Assembly (NCBI GenBank): GCA_902624455.1
Contig: CACNXQ010000001.1
Span: 1-64,000, forward strand
From: an uncultured Pelagibacteraceae bacterium
GTDB lineage: Bacteria > Pseudomonadota > Alphaproteobacteria > Pelagibacterales > AG-422-B15
DNA: 64,000 nucleotides
Reading direction: 5' to 3'
The translations under genes and the position numbers were made by a program. The notes below the pieces were generated by a model. It saw only the letters and a list, made by a program, of their open reading frames with translations. It did not search any database and was not told the DNA's origin. Each line of letters opens with the position of its first letter. The first letter of the stretch is position 1. Of this stretch, positions 59,761 through 64,000 are shown piece after piece.

Positions 59761-60210
59761 TTAATTACAGTAAAGTTCTTTAATTATTCTATCTTCTATT
59801 TTGTTCATAATCTCATAATCATCGTCATTTATATGATCATATCCAAGTAAGTGCAGTATCCCATGAATAGTAATTTGAGACAGATATTTATCTTTCTTAA
59901 TTTTGTATTTATTTGACTCAAATATTATTTTCTCAAGTGAAATTGCTAAATCTCCAATATAGTTCTTTTTTTCAATTGACTCATGAATTGGGAACGCAAG
60001 CACATTAGTGGCCTTATTTTTGTTTCTATATTTAAGATTAAGTTCTTTAATATTATCATCAGAGGTAAGAAAAACTGAAATATGATTGTTTTGACTTTCA
60101 ACATTTTCACTCTTAAATGTTTTTTTAACTGCATCAGAAATAATTGTCTTGTATGCTGGAAATTCTTTTTTCCATTGAGGATTATCTAAATTAAAACTTA
60201 TTCTTTGCAT
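59761..60210 (-). CDS. ybeY: Endoribonuclease YbeY
   Basis: A 149-residue zinc endoribonuclease for 16S rRNA 3'-end maturation and ribosome quality control. The zinc motif is TIHGILHLLGYDH (three histidines); NKATNVLAFP precedes it. The start is 3 bp after phoH, and corC follows directly. Confidence 0.94.
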   Translation of the reverse strand: MQRISFNLDNPQWKKEFPAYKTIISDAVKKTFKSENVESQNNHISVFLTSDDNIKELNLKYRNKNKATNVLAFPIHESIEKKNYIGDLAISLEKIIFESNKYKIKKDKYLSQITIHGILHLLGYDHINDDDYEIMNKIEDRIIKELYCN

Positions 60211-60213
60211 TAA

Positions 60214-61236
60214 TTATTCTTGAGAAAACTCATCGATAAAGTTCTTATTCCTATCATTCTCTTCATAAGAATTGATTATTTTTGTAACCATTTCATCTCT
60301 CACGATATCCTTGGAATTAAATTTTATATTTTCAATATCATTAATATTTTTAAGTATGTTGATTGAATCAACTAATCCTGAGTCTTCTCGTTTAACAAGA
60401 TCTGTTTGAGATGGATCACCTGTGACCACCATCCTAGAATTTTTACCAAACCTCGTAAGAAACATTTTTATTTGAGTGTGGGTTGCATTTTGAGCCTCAT
60501 CTAAAATTACGAATGCATTATTTAGCGTTCTACCCCTCATAAATGCCAATGGAGCAATTTCTATTTCATTATTAAAAATCATGCGATCAACAGTCTCTGA
60601 TGAAAGTAGATCATAAAGACTATCGAATAGTGGTCTTAAATAAGGATCAACCTTTTCTTTTAAATCGCCAGGTAAGAAGCCTAATCTTTCACCGGCTTCA
60701 ATTGCAGGCCTAGATAATATTATTTTATTAAATTTATTTTTCATAAGTTGGCTTACAGCTGCTGCAACAGCTAAAAATGTTTTACCAGTTCCTGCAGGTC
60801 CAGTTGCAAAAATTATTTTGTTTTTGTTCATTGCTCCAATGTAATGATTTTGCATTATACTCTTACCAATGACATTCTGCTTTTCTGTTTCTAATACTGA
60901 AAATTTTTGATTTGTACTTTCAGATTGTAGAATTTGAGTATCTAAATTTTCAATCATCTGATTTTTGGTATCTTTATTTAAATCCTTTTTTTGATCATTA
61001 ATAGTTTTTGAAATAGCATCAAAGAGTATTTTTCTATATCTTTTGTCGCCCTTAACAATAAGTTGATTTCCTTTTTGATAAACTTGAATTGGAAGCCTGT
61101 CCTCAAACAATTGCAAATTTTTATTATTAATTCCAAAAATATCTATTGCTTGGAAATTATCTATCTCAAATACCTCTGTATTTTGTGTAGTATTTTCTTG
61201 TAATGAAGAGACTAATTTAATTTTTTTATTACTCAA
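60214..61236 (-). CDS. ybeZ: PhoH-like ATPase (YbeZ)
   Basis: A 340-residue P-loop protein, partner of YbeY in ribosome maturation. Walker A FATGPAGTGKTFLAVAAAVS near residue 145, Walker B AFVILDEAQNAT, and MVVTGDPSQTDL follow. An N-terminal KH-like part (DIFGINNKNLQLFED) precedes. The start is a TTG at 61236, 18 bp after miaB. Confidence 0.93.
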   Translation of the reverse strand: MSNKKIKLVSSLQENTTQNTEVFEIDNFQAIDIFGINNKNLQLFEDRLPIQVYQKGNQLIVKGDKRYRKILFDAISKTINDQKKDLNKDTKNQMIENLDTQILQSESTNQKFSVLETEKQNVIGKSIMQNHYIGAMNKNKIIFATGPAGTGKTFLAVAAAVSQLMKNKFNKIILSRPAIEAGERLGFLPGDLKEKVDPYLRPLFDSLYDLLSSETVDRMIFNNEIEIAPLAFMRGRTLNNAFVILDEAQNATHTQIKMFLTRFGKNSRMVVTGDPSQTDLVKREDSGLVDSINILKNINDIENIKFNSKDIVRDEMVTKIINSYEENDRNKNFIDEFSQE

Positions 61237-61254
61237 TTTTTTATAAATTAATAT

Positions 61255-62565
61255 TTAACAAGTACCATACAAGCTCTTGTGATTGCAAGATGTTATTTTT
61301 ATATCTTTTTCTTCACCGTTTATAAGATTATTTGATTTTATATAAACTGACTGCATATATGGTGTTCTCCCAAAATAATATTCAGGATTAGTAGCGCTCT
61401 GATTTTCTATTAACACACTAGTTTTTTTGCCCACGTGGGTCTTATTAAAGTCATGCTGTATTTCAGTGAGTTTTGATTGTAATATTTTTAATCTCTCACT
61501 CTTAACTTTTTTTGTAAGATTGTCCTCTATCATAGCAGATTTAGTTCCTGGTCTAGCGCTGTAAATAAATGAATATGACTGAGTAAATTTAATATCATTT
61601 ATTAAATCTAAGGTATTAATAAAGTCTTGTTCACTTTCTCCAGGATATCCAATTATAAAATCTGAGGAAATTTCAATATTTGGACTCTTATCTCTAATTT
61701 TAAAAATTATATCTCTATAGAATTCTACATCGTACTTCCTATTCATCATCTTTAATATCTTAGAAGAGCCAGACTGAACTGGTAAATGCAAAAAAGGCAT
61801 GAGTTTTTTATTATTGCTATGTAAGTCAATAAGCTCATCGTCCATATTTATAGGATGAGATGTTGTGTATCTTATCCTTTTCAGATCTTTAATTGTAGTA
61901 AGTTTATCAATTAGATCGGACAGTCTATAAATCTTATTACCATTTTTAAACTGATAAGCATTTACATTTTGTCCGAGAAGTACAATTTCCCTTGCTCCAT
62001 TACTCACCATAGAATTAACCTCATCTATTATGGAATTATAGTTTCTAGAATATTCAGGTCCACGAGTATAAGGAACAACACAAAACGAACAAAATTTGTC
62101 ACAACCTTCTTGTATAGTTACAAAAGATGAAACACCTTTAGGTTTACCTTGTTCGGATAAATAATCAAATTTTTCATTTACAATAAATTCAGTGTTTATA
62201 GATCTAACTTTACGATCTCTTACATCATCTAACATTGTAGGTAACAAATGATAACTCTGAGGTCCCAATACTATATCAATAGATTGGTTTTTTTTTAACA
62301 TTTCTGAGTTCTCAGCTTGCGCCACACAACCTACAACTGCAATAACTCTATCTTTGTTTGAATGATTTATGCGTCCAATGTCAGAATAAACTTTGTGAGC
62401 TGCCTTCTCGCGAATATTACAAGTATTTAAAATAACAACATCAGCATCGTCATAGCTCTCTTGATGTTCAAGACCTTTATTTTGAAGCAATGATTTGATT
62501 TTTTCACTATCATAAACATTCATTTGACAGCCATACGATTTGATAAAAAAAGATTTATGTTCCAT
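61255..62565 (-). CDS. miaB: tRNA-2-methylthio-N6-dimethylallyladenosine synthase MiaB
   Basis: A 436-residue radical-SAM methylthiotransferase acting on i6A37 of tRNA. N-terminal cluster cysteines in KSYGCQMNVYDSE, LNTCNIREKAA and VVGCVAQAE; radical-SAM CxxxCxxC in GCDKFCSFCVVPYTRG; a TRAM domain at the C-terminus. It begins on the last base of the plsC stop codon (1-base overlap). Confidence 0.96.
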   Translation of the reverse strand: MEHKSFFIKSYGCQMNVYDSEKIKSLLQNKGLEHQESYDDADVVILNTCNIREKAAHKVYSDIGRINHSNKDRVIAVVGCVAQAENSEMLKKNQSIDIVLGPQSYHLLPTMLDDVRDRKVRSINTEFIVNEKFDYLSEQGKPKGVSSFVTIQEGCDKFCSFCVVPYTRGPEYSRNYNSIIDEVNSMVSNGAREIVLLGQNVNAYQFKNGNKIYRLSDLIDKLTTIKDLKRIRYTTSHPINMDDELIDLHSNNKKLMPFLHLPVQSGSSKILKMMNRKYDVEFYRDIIFKIRDKSPNIEISSDFIIGYPGESEQDFINTLDLINDIKFTQSYSFIYSARPGTKSAMIEDNLTKKVKSERLKILQSKLTEIQHDFNKTHVGKKTSVLIENQSATNPEYYFGRTPYMQSVYIKSNNLINGEEKDIKITSCNHKSLYGTC

Positions 62566-63347
62566 TAAATTTTTATGACCTTATTCAGCCCTTCGAGGAT
62601 TGTTTCTTGGCAATATTTTGTAATAGTTTTTCTACTACTTAAAATTTCTTCACTTACAAATGAATGAAGTAAAATAGTAACAGTAACGGGGCCAGTTAAA
62701 AGAAAATTTTGCATCGCTTGAACCATATTAGTATCGCCAACCCAAGAGACAAATCTTCTCTCGTAAATGCCCATTTTAATGTTGTTTTTGTGAGAATAAC
62801 AAATTGAGATCGGTCTAACTTTGATTGAATTAGTGTCTTCAATTGCACATTGTAATAAAGATGATTTAAAATGAATCACTCCATTGCCATCGGAGGTGGT
62901 TCCCTCAGGAAAGATAATAAAATTTTCACCATTTTTTAATTTTTCATTTAAGAGTTTGTTATATTCTACGATTCTATTTTTATTCTCATTATCTATGTAG
63001 AGTGTATTGCTTAATGTGGATAGAAGTCCAAAAATTCCCATGCTAGCAACTTCTTTTTTCGCAATAAATCTCGCATTAAGTATACTACCTAAACATATAA
63101 TATCAAACCATGACACGTGATTCGCTACATATAAAATACCGTGACTTGCATCACTTTCTTGGCTTTTATCTAAATCTTTTTTTATAATATGAAGACCAAT
63201 AATTGCTTTAACAGATTTATAAAAAAATAGGGGAAACTCTCTTTTATATTTTGTATTTGTAAAATTTAGAAAGACTTGAATAGGAATTGAAGCAATTATA
63301 AAAAAAGTTAAAGAGATAATGATAAGAATTGCTCTTACAGTTGACAC
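62565..63347 (-). CDS. plsC: 1-acyl-sn-glycerol-3-phosphate acyltransferase (PlsC-like)
   Basis: A 260-residue membrane enzyme for phosphatidic acid synthesis. The Hx4D motif is in YVANHVSWFDIICL near residue 77 and the substrate motif is FIIFPEGTTSDG near 143. One N-terminal hydrophobic segment anchors it. It starts at GTG, 6 bp after fur. A lyso-ornithine lipid acyltransferase (OlsA) is a possible alternative in this family. Confidence 0.87.
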   Translation of the reverse strand: MSTVRAILIIISLTFFIIASIPIQVFLNFTNTKYKREFPLFFYKSVKAIIGLHIIKKDLDKSQESDASHGILYVANHVSWFDIICLGSILNARFIAKKEVASMGIFGLLSTLSNTLYIDNENKNRIVEYNKLLNEKLKNGENFIIFPEGTTSDGNGVIHFKSSLLQCAIEDTNSIKVRPISICYSHKNNIKMGIYERRFVSWVGDTNMVQAMQNFLLTGPVTVTILLHSFVSEEILSSRKTITKYCQETILEGLNKVIKI

Positions 63348-63353
63348 GATAAA

Positions 63354-63767
63354 TTATTTTTTTATTTTGACCCCATAAAGTTCTAAACGATGATCAACTA
63401 ACTTATAACCTAATTCTCTAGCAATAGTTTCTTTAATCTTTTCAAATTCATCATTAGTAAATTCATGAACTTCACCACTTTCAACATCAATCATGTGGTC
63501 GTGATGTTGTTCTTCGAAAGTATCATATCGAACACGACCATCTTTAAAGTAATGTTTTTCAATTGCGCCATACTCTTCAAATAAATTTACCGTTCTATAT
63601 ACTGTAGCAATACTTATATTTTTATCTTTCTCATTAACTTTCAAAAATATTTCGTTAACATCTGGATGACCATCTGTAATCATAGAACTTAGAACATCAG
63701 CAATAGTATTTCTTTGCTCTGTCATTCTAAGACCTTTGTCTTTACATATAGTTTTTATGTCGATCAT
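63354..63767 (-). CDS. fur: Fur-family metal-dependent regulator (Fur/Mur)
   Basis: A 137-residue regulator: winged helix (GLRMTEQRNTIADVLSS; SIATVYRTVNLFEEYGAIEK) and dimerisation domain with the metal-binding stretch EQHHDHMIDVESGEVHEF. The CxxC zinc sites of E. coli Fur are absent, as usual in alphaproteobacterial Fur/Mur, which may answer iron or manganese. The place before miaB is standard for this lineage. It begins 4 bp after the stop of the truncated gene at the edge. It is a candidate for binding the Fur box at 43715-43733. Confidence 0.92.
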   Translation of the reverse strand: MIDIKTICKDKGLRMTEQRNTIADVLSSMITDGHPDVNEIFLKVNEKDKNISIATVYRTVNLFEEYGAIEKHYFKDGRVRYDTFEEQHHDHMIDVESGEVHEFTNDEFEKIKETIARELGYKLVDHRLELYGVKIKK

Positions 63768-63771
63768 ATAT

Positions 63772-64000
63772 TTATCTAGTATAGAAATCTTTTATATAAA
63801 CTGGACGAATAATTTCATCACTTTTTTTCATTTTTTTTGAAATTTTTTTAAAGTCATCAAAATTATATGAGTAAAATATAGCTTTTTCCTGAAAATTTTT
63901 AATTTCACTGCTGGGAACATTTTCTAAAAATTTCATATTATCGTAAATAAAATCATTACTTGAATAAAACTTAAACTCGTGATTATCAAAATCAATAAGT
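63772..64000 (-). CDS. C-terminal end of a gene cut by the window edge, possibly TsaB
   Basis: An open frame enters from the right edge and ends with TAA at 63772-63774, giving 76 codons with the stop. The visible C-terminus ends with IIRPVYIKDFYTR, which resembles the usual PxYxR ending of TsaB (t6A biosynthesis partner of TsaE). In relatives tsaB and rimI lie beside fur, which supports the guess, but the fragment is too short and divergent to be sure. Confidence 0.6.
   Translation of the reverse strand, partial: LIDFDNHEFKFYSSNDFIYDNMKFLENVPSSEIKNFQEKAIFYSYNFDDFKKISKKMKKSDEIIRPVYIKDFYTR

Overview
The window looks like a piece of the chromosome of a streamlined, AT-rich marine alphaproteobacterium, perhaps from the SAR11 / HIMB59 / AEGEAN-169 kind of lineage. 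This rests on gene content and order and is not a species call. Evidence: very low GC by eye, gaps of a few bases or overlaps between most genes, no insertion sequences, phage genes or CRISPR arrays, and classic alphaproteobacterial neighbourhoods (chvI-chvG-ahcY-tsaE beside pckA, regB-regA, mutM-rpsT-dnaA beside ubiE-ubiB-coaBC-dut, fabA-fabB-fabI, fur-miaB-phoH-ybeY-corC-lnt-metK-trmB-nusA-infB-rbfA-truB-rpsO-pnp). I saw no rRNA or tRNA gene.

Region 1 (1-11.5 kb) is the accessory part. It holds a truncated ammonium transporter, a DUF3604 metallohydrolase followed by a 54-residue membrane protein, a divergent PpiC-like foldase plus HupE/UreJ-type membrane protein, a lipoprotein alkyl-sulfatase-like enzyme with a DUF3429 membrane protein, an EamA transporter, a TauD/TfdA dioxygenase, YciB/IspZ, HspQ and a DsbA-like protein. 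Region 2 (11.5-19 kb) is the cell-wall-sugar / tsaE / ahcY / chvG-chvI operon, divergent from pckA. The hprK-manX-ptsH genes that usually sit between chvG and ahcY in relatives are absent. Region 3 (19-31.6 kb) holds polA with a zinc-finger protein, a cytidylyltransferase-cupin fusion and an MFS transporter; an ABC ATPase without a permease; an RND exporter divergent from a diiron ferritin-like protein across a promoter region with strong palindromes; RegB/RegA; and a YgjP-like metallopeptidase.

Region 4 (31.6-46.4 kb) is the dnaA-dnaN-recF-gyrB replication cluster, rpsT, mutM, the ubiquinone and CoA genes, dut, two small iron-regulated-looking genes and the fabA-fabB-fabI fatty-acid operon. 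Region 5 (46.4-64 kb) is a continuous minus-strand block for purine synthesis, RNA turnover, translation initiation, ribosome maturation, SAM synthesis, lipoprotein maturation, tRNA modification, phospholipid synthesis and Fur. It ends in a truncated gene at the right edge.

Most notable signals: (a) a promoter for an unknown 67-residue protein carrying both an exact Irr-type iron box and an almost exact Fur box; (b) a strong intrinsic terminator inside the nusA leader, directly before the nusA ribosome binding site, which suggests attenuation, with rimP and ylxR missing from the operon; (c) a perfect 9-4-9 palindrome between the RND exporter and the diiron gene; (d) the DUF3604 / small membrane protein / foldase / HupE group; (e) all eight convergent gene pairs meeting with at most 7 bp between them and mostly overlapping.
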